Shown here: piece by piece, positions 10,063 to 24,055 of the stretch | Layout of the letters: every line of letters starts with the position of its first letter | Position numbering within the stretch: position 1 is the first letter of the stretch | Source of the DNA: Bimastos eiseni | Taxonomy: Eukaryota > Annelida > Clitellata > Crassiclitellata > Lumbricidae | DNA length: 64,000 bases | Reading direction: 5' to 3' | NCBI GenBank assembly: GCA_959347315.1 | Contig: OY365809.1 | Location: 45,565,447 to 45,629,446 of the forward strand | Program-made: the position numbers and the translations under genes | The notes under the pieces: model-generated | Database searches by the model: none | The model's input: the letters and a program-made list of their open reading frames with translations, nothing else | Told to the model about the DNA's origin: nothing

Positions 10063-13000
10063 ATGGATTATCTGTCTTGGCCGGACTACCTGATCCTGGT
10101 AGTATTCCTCGTCATCTCAGTTGGGATCGGCGTCTACCACTCCTTAACAGGTGGTCGTCAGAAGACAACCACCGAATTCATCATGGCAAACCGTTCCCTC
10201 CAAGTCCTTCCGACAGCGGTGTCCCTTCTTGTCTCCTTCCAGTCGGCCATTGTTATATTGGGTGTAACAGCCGAGATGTACAGCTATGGGTCGTCGTATA
10301 TCGTCTTGATGCCAATCCCAATAGTGTTAGCAATCATCCTCACGATGCAGGTGGCCATTCCTTGGTTGTATCCGTTGAAACTAGTCAGCGTAAACGAGGT
10401 TTGTACCGAAACCTAGCGTCAAAAATAGTTTAGATTGAGCAAAATCTTTAAGGCATAATTTAATAAACAATACTTTTCAAAGTCCTATTAATTCTGTTTG
10501 TTCTGAAAAGGATTGTTGCTAGATAACCATTTACTTATTCGTTTGCATGATTTATTTTAAGCTTGATGTTCCTTATGTCAAATTATGTGTTCGATATTTT
10601 TTACTTCAGACCATATCAACGTTGCATGGCTAAGTTCGTAGACAAACTGTGAATAATATTATGTTATAGCTGTATCTGATTCTAGTTCTTTCAACGTCGC
10701 TTCCAATCGAAATCTGTGACAATCCTTGCGTCCACCGTCTCAATCTTACATGCGGTGAGATTAATAGCATGGTTTAGTTACTGTATCGTATAATTGATTT
10801 ACAGTGCTAGATTGCAACAATGCCATGTAGGCCTACTCATTAAATACCCATACACTCTGCTATTTGGCTGTCTAAAATCTCAATTTTAATTGCTGGAGCA
10901 AAAATAATATCGTCCTCGAATCTTTCTCTTTGTGACTAAATCTTGTAACTTTATGATTTGAATTATTGCAAACATCTCTGTTAGGTTTCTTAGGCGATAA
11001 ATAGTGTTTTCAGGAGTTGTTTAAATTATGTGTAGATAACTTTCTAACCAAGAATTGTGTGGAGGATTAAAATATCTCTTTGGTTGATTTCAATAGATTC
11101 TTCTCATGGGAATAGCTATGTATGCCCCTTCTGCAGCTTTACAAGCAGGTTTGTTAACTATTTCATCGTAGGTTGTTTATCTTTAAGAATTCATAGAGCC
11201 CTTTGCGATGTCTACATGTACCTCTAAGTCAAATCTGTTTCCTTTAGGCAATTCTGTAACATGAATGTTGCTTAGGTCATTTCACACTAACAAGGCTTGT
11301 GTAGGCCCGAGACTACGTTTGAATATTCTGAATTCTGAATTGTGGTCCTTGCAATGGATTAAGAAGATTTCTGATTATGCAGTCATTAATCAACCAATGA
11401 GTGATGCTTTGCTCACTGAGATAACGGCGACAAAGAAGTCACTGATTAGTAATGACTTTGAGCGCTCAAGTATCCAGTTATGAGCAATTGTTTGGATAAT
11501 CTACCACTTTACTCTCGAAAATATTATTTCCGTTGTTTGAAACATATATTCGGCCTGGTTAATAATTTCAGAAGAATTCTATAACTAGAAGCCTACATGT
11601 GATCGATGGAAAGATTCTGCAAAGAACCATGCTTAAATGGAAGCGGTATGGAGAAGCGGGATAGATATGAGAATTCGATCAAAATCATGTCACCATTCTC
11701 GCTTCCGATTTATCGGCATTATTTCTCAACAATCCGGCCTACACTTAAACATAATTCTTTATCATTTACCTAGCTTTCATTTAAGCATGAATCTTTTCAT
11801 CAATCCAGCTTCCATTTTAGCACAATTCTTTTCATCAACTCAGCTCCCAGCTTAATAGCATTTTTTCATTGATCCAGCTTCTATTAAAACATATGATTTT
11901 TCACCGATCCTCTTCTATCGATGTTCGCGATGCTTAACCTGATTTGCCATGGGAAATAATTTACGACACTAATGTGGCAGATTTCCATTGTTTGTCCTTA
12001 TAAATCACCATTTAACGTTACAATTACAAATATTACTGAGAAAGATAATTTCATGACGTGACCTGACCCGTAAACGTTTCTATATGTGCTAGTTGACGTT
12101 TGCAAAACGCACATTTATTTGACAATCAAAGAGTCTCAACTCAGTTCATTAGGCCACAACTGGGACTCATCTGAACCACCAGGACATTTTTTTAGTCGTT
12201 GAGCTCCAGTTTAGATGGAATTCTCACTGGGCCGTACAGACAAGTTGAGTTTCAATATTAATAGCATTAAACCCCCATTGCATTGAACAGCCATTCGACT
12301 AATGATAATAGGGTAATGTTGGAACGGTTCGCCATGAGTTGCAGCTGCAATAATTGCTGAGAAGCAAGCGGGTGAATAAGGAAATAAGGAAACTCTAAAA
12401 CAATCAGTTAAGCAAATAAGTAACAACTTTTGCTTTTTTAAAAGTCCACAAAAAAGTTTAGAAATTGAACATTATATAACAGTATTAAAGTCTAGCCTCA
12501 AGCGCTTCAACCGTGAACTAATAGCATCAACACCGCAGCAATTATAGGAATAATTTCATACTGTATTAAACAATTTCCATATTTTCGCATATTATTCTGG
12601 CAAAGGCCATGTAAGACAATAGGAAATGACGATGGATATTTGAAAACTCTTTTACATTTGCTGTATATTTATAAGCACGCTTAGCTTTTGTTGGATATAA
12701 TAATCACATCGATCCATTTTCATTTGTTTCAGTGACTGGATTCCCAGTCGTGGTTTCGATTCCTGTCCTAGCAGTCGTTTCAGTAGCATACACAGCTCTG
12801 GTAAGAGATTGTCGTATAATATCAATCAAGGATTCCTAAGCAATGTCATCAGCGTTCATTACTTACCAAGGAGATGATGGACCCTATGCCGACAATAAAA
12901 GTTACGCATGTGATGTCATCACTTGATTTTCATTTGTCCAGCTCGAATCTGAGTGTTGTTATTAAGTTGATTTGTGAAATTCTAACTTTCTGCTTTCTTT

Positions 13001-16000
13001 AAGGATAATATTAACAGCTCAAGAACGTATTTTGAATAATTACAGTTACCGACTTCACGTTACAGGGTGGAATGAAAGCCGTAATCTGGACAGATGTCTT
13101 TCAAAGCTTCATTATGTTTGGTGGACTATTTGCGATACTCATTAAGGTCAGTTATCTAATCGGAGAATTCTGTAGCTCCAGTGTCGTAGCGAGGCAAAGC
13201 GCCGCCTGGGGCGAAGGTACAAAATGCCGCTTCTGCCTATTTTTCCATCACTTCGTTCTTGTATTTTTAGGCCTACCCCGAGATAAGAGCGTTCAACTGA
13301 AAGAATTGCTAAATTCGAATGTAGTGATTCTCTAATTGTAGGTTTTAATTAGTTTATTATAATTAGTTTTAGTTTTGAAAATCAAAATTCTGTTTAGGCA
13401 ATAACTCTTTCATCAACCCAGATTCTAATTAAGAAAGAAAGATTTTTTGATAAATCCAACTTCTATTTAAGTTAGATTTCGATTGTGAATCCAACTTTGC
13501 ATTAATTTTTTCATCACTCAAAGTAGGCAAAATTCAACGTTCATTACTCAAATTTCTGTTTCAGAAAACTTTATTTGCATCAATACATATTTTGCAAGTT
13601 TTTTCATAAATAAAATTTATATTTAAGCAGAGATTGTCCTTAATTAATCCAACTTTTAACTAAAGTAAAATCATTCCTTAACTTTTTCATCAATCTAAGA
13701 ATTTGCGCATTATTATAATTGCAAAATTTATTTCATTTTATAGGTGCGAAAGTCATGGCAAGATAGCCAGAGGCGGCATTGTCATTTTACAGCGTATCTA
13801 ATAACACTAGGTGCCATTCGATGGTCCTTCGGTATATCGTATATGTTAGTTTTAAGTCTAGAAATAGCAAAAAGCTTTAGGGTTAGACAAGAGCAGCAAG
13901 AATCTTGAAGAGTGTAAGTTAAACAAAAATAATTTTTTATTTATTTATTTCCCGAAAATGCCGCTCCTAGAACAAGTGCCACCTGGGGCGGTTGGCCCCC
14001 CTCGGCCCCCCTCGCTACGCCACTGTGTAGCTCAGTGATAGCAACGTACAAGGTATCTTATCTGCCGATATTCCCCAATAGATTTTTTGTGGTATTCTGG
14101 TCTTTGGCTTGGCGCAACCGATCCTCGTAAGACCAGATGTAACTTTTTCAGCCCCTCTACCGGAATGGATAGCTGAAGCGTGGTTTCTCTTGTTTGTACG
14201 ACGGTTATCATTGTTTTTCGTCGTTGATGAGAAGATGCCGTGTGTTTTGGAATGGTTCAGGAATTCCGATTTATTTCACGTCCTCTTTTGCGCCATTTCT
14301 ATTTTTAAACCAACTGCTAGGAACCTTTCTGGACACTAATTCACTTGAATAAAATTATCTTTGATGTTGGAATCAAAATCTGCATTTCATTTGCCAGTTG
14401 ACATTTTAATCGTCAGTGATATCAATTTCCTTCGAGAAAATGCAATCCTGCATGATGTCCAAAAAACGTCCTCCACATCTGTGTGATTCATTGTTATCTA
14501 TTTAATGAAGTTTAGGTCGCAGTTACACTTTGTCCTGGACATCGAGTAAAGTCGCCATCGTATCGATCGATGAAGCCATGTTTTAAGAAAAAAGATCGAT
14601 GAGGGATAACAGGAGCAGAGAGCACGAACTGGATATAAAAGAAAATAATATATAGGGCTGAAAGACATAACTCCGCCACTGTTTGGACTTTGACAGTGCC
14701 AGTCCCAAGCCCGGAGAAAGGTGGAGGGCGACACCACATCATCTTTGACATGGAATGGTGTCGTTAAAAAATCAAAAACCAAACTGAGGGACATAGGTGA
14801 ACGATCAGAAGGAGATGATCGGCTAGGTCTTGCGATCGCCAGTCAGTTTCCAATCAGCTGTTATCACATAATTTTGATAAGCTGCATCACTTTGGCATTT
14901 GCATCATCTAATTGAATTTAAACGTTTGTGTTTAAGCCGAAAATATTAAGCGAATTCCAGTTTCCTTTGGTAAATGTGTTTATAGTACGGCCGCACCTTT
15001 CTGTGCAAACGCTGAAGAACGTCATAAATAAACTAATGGCCTTTGATTCTGACAGGGTGTGATCGGAGTTGGAGGATTTGGTAACGTCTTCGGGTTGTTC
15101 TCGCAGTCGGGACGACTCAACTGGCCTGAGTAGGTCATGCAGAATCGATCATAATGCAAATTGCGTTAACACAATGAAATATGGTTTATACCAATAACAA
15201 TAGGCCTGTCAAAGACTTTTATTGAGCACAACCCAATCAATCATTCAAACAAACAATAAATCGAGTAACACAAAAAATGATCGGGTAACGAAAACAGAAT
15301 GGTAGAGATCAAGGAAAACCCTAATTTACCAAGATCCCGCTGGTAGGGGTACTCTTAACATAGATAAGTGACAGCGGAGGAAGTGAGAGCACCTTAGGTA
15401 AGGTTTTCTAAAAATTTAACTAACTTATTTACTATTATTATAGTCCACGGAAACATTATGTGTTAACTTAATTATTACTATCAAGTGTCAGATAGTAATT
15501 ATGTTGATGGAGTGGTCAGCGCTAAGAGGCAACTTCGAACTTTAAAGTCGTGTAGAGTACTGTGAGATTCATGTGAGGGTCTACCTATTCTAGTGTGCAA
15601 TTTGAAAAGATAATTTATGTATTTAAGTGGAAGGAGTGTCTGAGAGAGTGGTCAAATTTTTTGCTTTTGTCATGAGAATGTTATATGAATTTGCTTAACA
15701 TTGCAAACTATTTTGCGTCTGGTAGTCTAATAATATAGAATACTCTTACTTACTTACTTAAATTACACTACATACATGATATTGGCATTTTTAGCCACAC
15801 ATTTAACAGCTTTGATCCTTTTCTTTGCATGTGAGGCTAAAAGACTGATCTCTTAAAGTCCTATTGCTGACCCATGTGATCTGTTTGCAGATGTATTATT
15901 GGTCCATGGCAGCTACTGTTGATGCCCTGACCAACTCTATATTTGCCAAGAGTACTTTCATTATGAAGATGTCATAATTATGACTTTGTTTAAAATCGTT

Positions 16001-16809
16001 ACTATCATTTATACCTTCTTTAGGCTACTGTGCGTTTGCTGGTAGTTTAATAAAGAATATTCTTACTTACTTACTTATTTATTTACTTATTTACTTACTT
16101 AAATACATCTACATCACGTACTCGTTAGAACCGAACCGTAAAACAGAATAATCGCTTTCAGACAACCACTGGTAGTCTATTTTGAGGTTTAAAAGTGTAT
16201 ACTAACAGAAAGACAGTCACAATGACAATTACGTACTGGAGCTCAAAGCGCTATCTCTCATGAAATTCTGCTAAAATGATTATGTTCGGAATTCGGTGCT
16301 TTCAACTTGTGAATGCTCTAAATCGTGTTCTTGATAAACATGATCTGCCATGTATGATTGTGTGTCATATAGGTTCAGTCCAGATCCGACAGTTCGACAT
16401 ACCATCTGGGGATTTGCATTTGGGTTTTCAACGAATTGGTTCGGCCTGTATGGCTTATCACAGTCCAGTGTTCAGCGATATTCAGCCACAAAGTCTCAGT
16501 CACAAGCCAAACTGTCAGTTATTTCTTGATATAATTGAAAATATTTATTCAGTTGTATTTCATATTCACATATTCTGAATAAGCTGATTCCTACGATTTG
16601 GCCTTTTATGTCCCTTATATGTTTCAAGGTAACGACAACATTTGCGATTTTGTGATGAGGCAATGAAGGCAATTTTTAATTTTTAAGGCTAGACGTACAA
16701 TTTTATTTTATACAGCTATTATGGACAGTAAAAATATGAATTAAATTTAATTAAATTTGAAAGTATTGCAGCGCGTATCACCATGCAAGTCATTATTAGT
16801 ATGATGTTA

Positions 16810-16843
<34 letters not shown>

Positions 16844-19800
16844 TGTATTTGTATTTCTATTATAGAGCCGTTTTTCTGAATATACCAGCTCACTTTATAA
16901 TTCATCTGCTCGTTTGCTTCATTGGAATAACCGTCGTTGCTTACTACACTTCCATCGACTGCGATCCATTGGCAAGACATGAGATCGCCAACTCCAATCA
17001 GGTTAAATAATGCGTAGCATGTTACTAAACTCGATTTTATCTGAAAATATATGACGAAATAAGACTCTGCGTAAAATGGAAACAAAATGAACTTTGGGTG
17101 TAAAATATATCGGCAGATCATAAGCCTTTGCATGATGTTCGATAGTAATCGATTAAAATATAATTTTAATATCAGTCAGAATATTAGTGTCAATTTAATA
17201 AATTATTATGGTATATAACTCAACTGTTTGAACCTGCTTCGAGGTGAAGATAAAGATTAGAAAGCTACACGTATGTTTGCTTTTTAGTTTATAGAGTCAT
17301 GGCTTGAGTAAAATCCTAACTTCTTAATTAATTTAGGATCATTAAGGTCAATTGGTTGATTGATTATTCGTACAATATGTATCTTTTAGCTGTTACCTCT
17401 CTTCGTCTTGCAAATATTTGCCGATGCTCCTGGTTTTGCTGGACTTTTTCTGGCAACACTTTACGGAGGAGCTCTGAGGTATGGCATCGTCCATTGCTAT
17501 CCCTTTAATAAACACACGTCACAAGACAATTATTTATATAATTTTAACGCTCTTCCGATCATCTTTAGTAATTAAATTCTTAATTCTGAGAGCATTACTG
17601 AAAGACATGCAGTATGAGTCAGTCCATGTCAAAGAATCGCTCCATCTATCTATCTGTCTATCTGGTATAGAGTTTATAGAATTTAATTGAGCTGTGATCA
17701 TCATTGATGTCATCCTCAAGTCATCGTAATTGACAAACTTCATAGATCAATTTTCATCTTGTGATCTCAAAGAGCAATGGCAGAGGCTTCACTAACTATT
17801 ATTTTTTTGCTTTCTCTTTTGTGCGTAAATATTAAATAGTACAATCTCAACATTCTTGAGTGGATCAGCTGCGAACTGTTGGGAAGATATTCTTCAGTGG
17901 AAACTGAAGCACTTGACTGAGTCTCGCAAAGCTCTACTCAACCGATTCCTAGGTTATTTTATTACATCAATACATAACGCACCGTCATTATCGTTGGTTG
18001 TATAGTGTATTGGATATATAAACAATATGCAATGTGCATTCATGCCGTTCTTCGCATGCTTCTATCATATATTTCCATCAGCTCTCAATTGTCCTCCACT
18101 GTTCTCATCTTCTCCTCTGCCCTCATCTGCTGCAATCATTGCCTTTATATGACCTTAAATGCTATAATGTCCTTATTTTGTCCTGATCCATAACTCCTAT
18201 ATGATCAACGGGTTTCGACAATTTATATTTGCACTCACTCGTTGCTTTCGACCTCCATGGTCCTCGCCTGCTCATAGTTGTTCTATAGTTGCTTTTCGCT
18301 TTACATTGAACTGATGGCCAGTTGTTCTCTTACACCATCATTTACGTCTCGAATTCTATCATAAAGTTTTAAAAACTGTTTTCAGTGTTGATGGCTTAAT
18401 GGCTTCGTGAATAGTATTTCTAATCCTCATAATATTCAGGTACTTTATGTACCTGACCTGAACTTACTTTACATAACATAGCTTTTACTCTACTTATACA
18501 TTGCACCGATATTCATTTACGAATCCTGCATTGCTTCATAACTTCACGAATGTTGGTCGAATCATTGTAGTCGTTTTCTTTGGTGTGGCTGCCACCGGAT
18601 TAGCCTTCGTTGCGTCTGTCGTTCCTGGTCCAATTACTCAGGTATACCGTACTGTAATCGTTGGCATCGCTTTATCTAACCATCATGGTTATGCACGGAA
18701 GAAGAGCAGATGTCTACAACTCCTCAAGAAAATAGTGAACTCAATGATGTGCATTATATTCTCCATGTTGAATTAAATCAAACATAATTTTCATTTTCTA
18801 TGAAACATAATTGTTTAGAAACGAATAACCCATAACTAGAAGGTCTGCAGCGAGCATAGCAACGAAGAGAAACTTCGGAAGTTCAGAGCAACCGAAATAG
18901 CAGTCACTTATAGTATGCCATAGGCATAGGCCTATGCCGACTAGCGAAGCCCTTATGAAAATGATCCTTCATGGGTCTCATACGCTATGTGTTTGACTTA
19001 AGATGGTAGGCTATACAAAGAGTAAGTGGACAGCTGATATTTAGTGTTGGAGATTCCTAAATAAAGGTTGTGACCTTTGCACACCTAGGTCACCATTTCG
19101 CTAGGTGGTGCTGCTACGGGGCCAATCAGCGGACTGTTCCTACTAGGAGGTTTGAACCGATATGCCAATTGGAAGGTAAGTCTCATTTATCTCTTTATGC
19201 ATAGGATATGATTTGAGAACCAGTTCCTCAGTATGTCGGCAGTATACAATAAGCGTATCATATGTCATCTAGAGCCATAAAATTACTGGAGCAGTGTAAA
19301 CCCTATTTATCAATGCTACGGTCCAAATTAACAATAGTTCGTATGATAATCATGAGATCGCATCTTCCCATTGGCAAAGAGCCAAGACATGCAGACCAGA
19401 TCATTTATGGTCGCTCAGTTCGAGTTTCCGTTGACTGATCATCGCTGAGAGGGAATCTGAAGCCAGTTCTGCGTCGATGTACTTTAAAACAGACCACGAT
19501 ATTACAAAACAGACCATTTCTCCAAACTGAATCATACTGCAAACAATCCAACGTCGATGTATTAAATTGCATTTAATGAGAATGGTCAGATTTTCCAGCT
19601 GGAAGGTAAGTCTCATTTTTCACTTTATGCATAGTATAGGATTAGAGAATCAGTTTTCTCAGTATGTCGGTAGTCAACGATAAGCGTATTATTTGCCACA
19701 GCCGTAATATTACTGTAACATTGTGTCTCTGTTACGGTCCAAAACAACAACCTCTGATAATAATTATTGTCTAATCGCATTTTCCTATTTATGGGATAAA

Positions 19801-22670
19801 TAACACAATTTCTATCAGATCGTCTCCCCAAATGGCGTCATGTTGCAATTTGTCTAAACCTTTTTTCAATTTACGCTCCACAAATTGCACATAGCAACGT
19901 CTCGTTATTTCAGGGAGCGATAATTGGCGTAATTGTGAGTCTCATCTGCAGCTGTTGGTTGATCCTTGGAGCTTTCACGCAGCAAGTAAGATCGCCGACT
20001 TTTCCTCCTCTCAGCATCGATGGATGCTCGGCGCCCAATAATCTCACCCTCTCGGACTATGACGGCACTAACTCCAGCTCCTCCTTTCACCTCTTCTACG
20101 AATCTCCGATAAATACATCGATGCCGTACTCCCATCCACAATCAAATTCAACAATTGAGGTGACGTCATCATGGTTGATCATTGCAAAACGTTTGTTTGT
20201 CTGGCTGCTAACTTTAAACTAACGATTCAATTTATATTCCATTATAGAGGATGGTTTTAGATTGCTTCTGTGTGTGATATAAGTACTACTAACCAAGATT
20301 GTCGTCACGGGCCAACATCGAGCGTATCGCTGCGTCTGCTGTGGTATTTCCCACCATTTGGAAATGGCCTTCCTACTCACAAGAAGATCAACTAATAGCT
20401 ACTTTTTCTCATGGCTCTCTCAGTCTTCAAAGGTTTTTCTTCCCCAAATTTTCCATGACGATAGAGCCACTCAATACTTATTCTGCTAAAGGCGCTCTTT
20501 AAATACGAAAGTTAGGTGTGTGACACAAATGAACGCAGGATAAAGAAATGATGGGTAGGTTAAACAACAATTAAGGTAAGGTGAGCCCTTAGAGATCATG
20601 CGGCAGACTTTGTGACACAAAAAACAAATAAGCTTAGATTTACTAGAAACTCTAAAAATATACCAGCGCTCGTGAATAAGCCTGTGTCCATTTTTTTCCC
20701 GAGTTGCGCTACAGAAGTATAAGATAATAATCACAGTGAAACTCCCGGACGTGGTTATTTCTTATCATAAATTATATATCCCAGAGATTCCATTGAACTA
20801 AATCTTCTGAATATCTAGGATTCTAATCACATATATATTGTCATGCACATGTGATTATAGAATAATTTTTAAGTGCGCGTAAGTGAGTGTGTGCGTGTAT
20901 TTTGTCAGTCCCTGATCCATTACGATGCAACATTGATAAGCCTACATACATTCATCAAAATAATGTAAGACTCAAAACGGAAAATAATTATTTAAATATC
21001 AAAGAAAATTCTGATGAGGAAGTTTAATAAAGGAAAATGGTCTAGTCAATAATCTGATTAAAAAATATACTAAATACACAAAATACCAAGCGACAATAAC
21101 TCCTAATAATATTTGTTTTGGCGACAGGTTCCTCTTCAGGGATTGCAGAAATTCTATTCAATTTCGTACATCTGGTACTCTTCATTGTGGATGTTGGTCA
21201 CATTCGTCGTTGGGTCCATTGCGTCGTTTCTGCTCAGTAAGATGTGAATGACTACTTCTAAAATTTCACTTGACGTTTTTTTCTAAGATTTATTTTGTGT
21301 CGACCTTTATGCTACTTTCGATATCGTTTTCCTTCTTTTTATTATTAGTGTCTATGAATTAACTAGTTCTATGAGGCATCAGAATATGCAATGAATATTT
21401 ATTTTGATTCAAGTGCAATAATTCAACTGCTTAGATCTGGTTAGGTTCTAATACTTAAATGAACAATTTATTTTCACAGTCTATCAAGTATAGGATGTGG
21501 AATAGACATTGGCACCTTATTGATTGTTTTTGCAATACGTTTTAACTCCAAATTTCTTAACTCTGGATGGGTGCGACTTTTCCGACCTTCAAATATTTTT
21601 TGGACAATAACGGAAATGATTTCAACAAAATATTTGCTAACAATTGACTAAGCAAAGTGATGAATTTACATGACATCGTTCAATGTGTTCTTTCAACTAC
21701 AGGAGACCGGTCATTAGAAGAAAAAGTTGACGAGAGACTTCTAATAAATTTTAGACAATGTCTCCTATTCAGAGGCGACTCAGAGTCAGATTCATCTCGG
21801 AAAAGATACTTCGATACCAATTACAATGAGGTTATTACCTAATTTTTGATTACAGTGTCGGTTTCTTTGTCTGATGCGCAGGTTTCGGGCTCTGGAGACG
21901 TGTGTATGGCGTGGGATGAAACTGTTACTTCTTAAACGAAGAGCTGGTGTAGGCCTACGAGTTGGATAAGGAATGATGTTTGCGACCACTGGGAAACAGA
22001 GGGGGTAGACAGACAGCAAGACAGACAGATAGAGGCATACTTACAAAAACAGACAGAGACAGAGATAGTCAGAGGAAGTGGGTTGATCATATAGGCCCTA
22101 TACTTAGAGAAATCTCGAATGGCGAAAGAACGAGCGGATAACCTAAACGGATGCCGAACTATATGATGGTGATATGGAGGAGGAGGCCCAGTGCTGATGG
22201 AAGTGATAACTTTGACTTCAAGGTACTGTCAGCCATTTATAACTCACGACAATTTTCAAAGCCACATAATATCGTCGTTGCAAACTCTTCGCCTTCCAGT
22301 CACGCGATTCTACCCGTCGTTTCTCGTGTATCAGTCTTTCTCGGCCTCTGTCACTACTCAACTCAAATCCTCTAACCGTGCACAGACGCTGCAAAGATTT
22401 CCGGTTAAGACCAATATGTTGCTTTACATTTTCAAGTTATTTGTATCTTGGTTGAAATTAAGTATGTTACTAATGCAACTCCATAATAATCTAAGTCTTT
22501 GCTTCCTTCCCATGCAGGTTATATATCAAGATGAAGCGAAAGAGACACGAGAGAGGGAACCAAGTGAAAGGCATTCGAGGGCAACACCCAGAGACCCAGC
22601 GCCAACGCTGAGACAAGCGAACGAAATGACAAACAGAGCGATAGAGGTGTTGCTTAAGAGTACGGAGTAA
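10063..22670 (+). CDS. SLC5-family Na+/solute symporter copy 2 (SMCT/SLC5A8-12-like), complete, 16 exons
   Basis: Exons: 10063-10398, 10686-10754, 11097-11148, 12733-12800, 13066-13146, 15056-15129, 16373-16513, 16866-17001, 17390-17478, 17840-17952, 18571-18641, 19089-19175, 19914-20159, 21128-21236, 21703-21830, 22518-22670. All borders are GT-AG with matching phases, giving 650 residues (SLC5A8-type proteins are about 610). The first Met is chosen because MDYLSW is shared by all copies. Seen: first membrane segment, then GGRQKTTTEF (about 30-39); the family signature AVIWTDVFQ (180-188); VQRYSATKSQSQAKL; the S349-T350-I351-S352-T353 run matching the Na2 sodium site of SLC5 proteins; an extracellular loop in exon 13 with several N-glycosylation sequons; and a charged cytoplasmic tail. 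Role inferred from family: Na+-driven uptake of monocarboxylates or similar small anions at the plasma membrane. The exact substrate cannot be read from sequence. SLC5A6/SLC5A5-like chemistry is an alternative. Confidence 0.9.
13179..14025. mobile_element. 847-bp non-autonomous hAT element in intron 5 of copy 2
   Basis: Starts CAGTGTCGTAGCGAGG and ends with the complement of CAGTGGCGTAGCGAGG. A perfect 8-bp target duplication TGTAGCTC lies at 13171-13178 and 14026-14033. The orthologous intron of copy 3 has one uninterrupted copy of the site (about 29440-29455). Subterminal GC-rich segments flank an AT-rich interior with no transposase frame. Confidence 0.92.
15655..16105 (+). mobile_element. 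Retroelement tails with (TTAC)n ends in intron 6 of copy 2
   Basis: Two related 3' ends are present. One has CTGGTAGTCTAATAATATAG then a CTTAC run (about 15718-15760). The other has GCTGGTAGTTTAATAAAG then a longer (TTAC/TTAT) run (about 16038-16104). The stretch is absent from intron 6 of copy 3, where flanking sequences join directly. Likely 3' ends of a LINE or SINE; family unassigned. Confidence 0.6.
16810..16840. repeat. (ATT)n microsatellite at the end of intron 7, copy 2
   Basis: About 10 ATT units lie a few tens of bases upstream of exon 8. Copy 3 has a shorter, interrupted ATT tract at the same place (about 31293-31316). Confidence 0.9.
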
Positions 22671-22975
22671 TGCTAACTACAAGAGTCATCACCAGAAACT
22701 TAATCAACGACTGCCTCTAAAATGTGCTCAACTTATAGCAATAATGCGGATATCAGTTTATATTTTAGTTTATAATATTAGTTTCCCATTAAATCGTTGC
22801 GCTATTGTTATCTGCAGCTTCCGTCATGACTCATGAGTGTTGTGCAGAACAGTTCATGCATGTGATAATCGGTTGCAATCGCACGTTACTGAAGTCAAAG
22901 CAGCGTTCTTTTGTTTTATTAAGAATTCTTTTTGGAAGAAGTTTGTGCACTTTACAGTTTAATGTCTATCAATCC
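22671..22975. other. 3' flank of SLC5 copy 2
   Basis: No further exon. It aligns in patches with the flanks of copies 1 and 3. An ATTAAA near 22789 could serve as a weak polyadenylation signal, which is inference only. Confidence 0.4.
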
Positions 22976-23046
22976 AATGCACCGAATCCCGGACCCTCTG
23001 AGTAGTCTTCTTGAAGAGGCGCTACACAAATTCTCGTAATGAATGA
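22976..23046 (+). mobile_element. Truncated LINE 3' tail inserted in the 3' flank of copy 2
   Basis: About 71 bp ending GAGGCGCTACACAAATTCTC followed by TAATGAATGAATGAAT. Copies 1 and 3 lack it; in copy 3 the flanks join directly around 37680 ('gtctaccaat' then 'cctgctat'). The GGCGCTATATAAAT-type core plus tandem tail recurs many times in the window. Confidence 0.7.
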
Positions 23047-24055
23047 ATGAATCCTGCTATCGTGAGATACAAAAACGAAAGAGACGATACTATGCATAAG
23101 GAGAAATTCTGACTAAGATCATAACAATGAATTGCTTATAAGAGTTCCCAACTTACAGCCCTTACGCAGATGCAAGCTGCTATTTTATATTAAAGAAGTC
23201 CTACCTGAAAGTCTTTTCTACAATGCGATTCTTCTCTGCGAGTACTCGCGAAAGGGCTGATACCCTGCGCTTGGCCTTCGGACTGGTGCTTTAGAGGCTT
23301 TGGAGATTACGATTATGATTGTCTATTGAAATCGTATAAGTTGTTGAAATAAGCGAAAATCGTTTTGCTTTCAAGTTGCACTTTAGAAGTTTAGGGGATT
23401 ACGATTACGATTACGAAAGAAATCGCTGAACCCAAACTCTACCCCAGTGGCTACATCAAGTCAGTTCAAACCAAGCAAACTAATAACAACCCATTCATGT
23501 AACACAAAAGACAATTAATTGCTCTGGATCAAAGGCTGAACGGAGATGACAGCAATGGAAGTCGATGAATCGCAAATATTATTGCTGATTCAAAATTTAT
23601 GCATACCACAGTATATATAAGCCCCTATTTACATGCATACAATCCATACATACCTGCATAGGCTCTACATGAAATAACATATGTTATATCTTGAGTCTGA
23701 CAAATGAATTGTGTAATCATTATTGAAAGAAATGCACCGAGTCCCGGACCCATCCCGTCATAAACTTTTGCAATAAGAAAATAAATTGAATTTGCTTTTT
23801 TAATTTTTACAAAACTGTATAGTAAAAATGAAAATAAGACATCAATAAATGAGCAGGTCTGTTGTACTTGCGTTCCACAATGTCAGCCGGAGATAATGGC
23901 TAACTATTGTCTCCAGTCTGAAAAATCGATATAGGAATGTCTTAGTATGATTCTAGTTTTAAAGGTGAACTTACGACAATTTAATATGTATCAACCGTGA
24001 TTCCGTATCCTGATTTGTCCAACTTCTTGGTTAATATTACTAATCATCTATGTAG
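23047..24055. other. Intergenic stretch without recognised gene
   Basis: The part around 23210-23480 aligns with 37880-38130 downstream of copy 3, including a repeated GATTACGATTACGATTACGA-like stretch. Near 23731 the phrase ATGCACCGAGTCCCGGACCC repeats the start of the LINE tail at 22978. Nothing else is identified. Confidence 0.45.
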
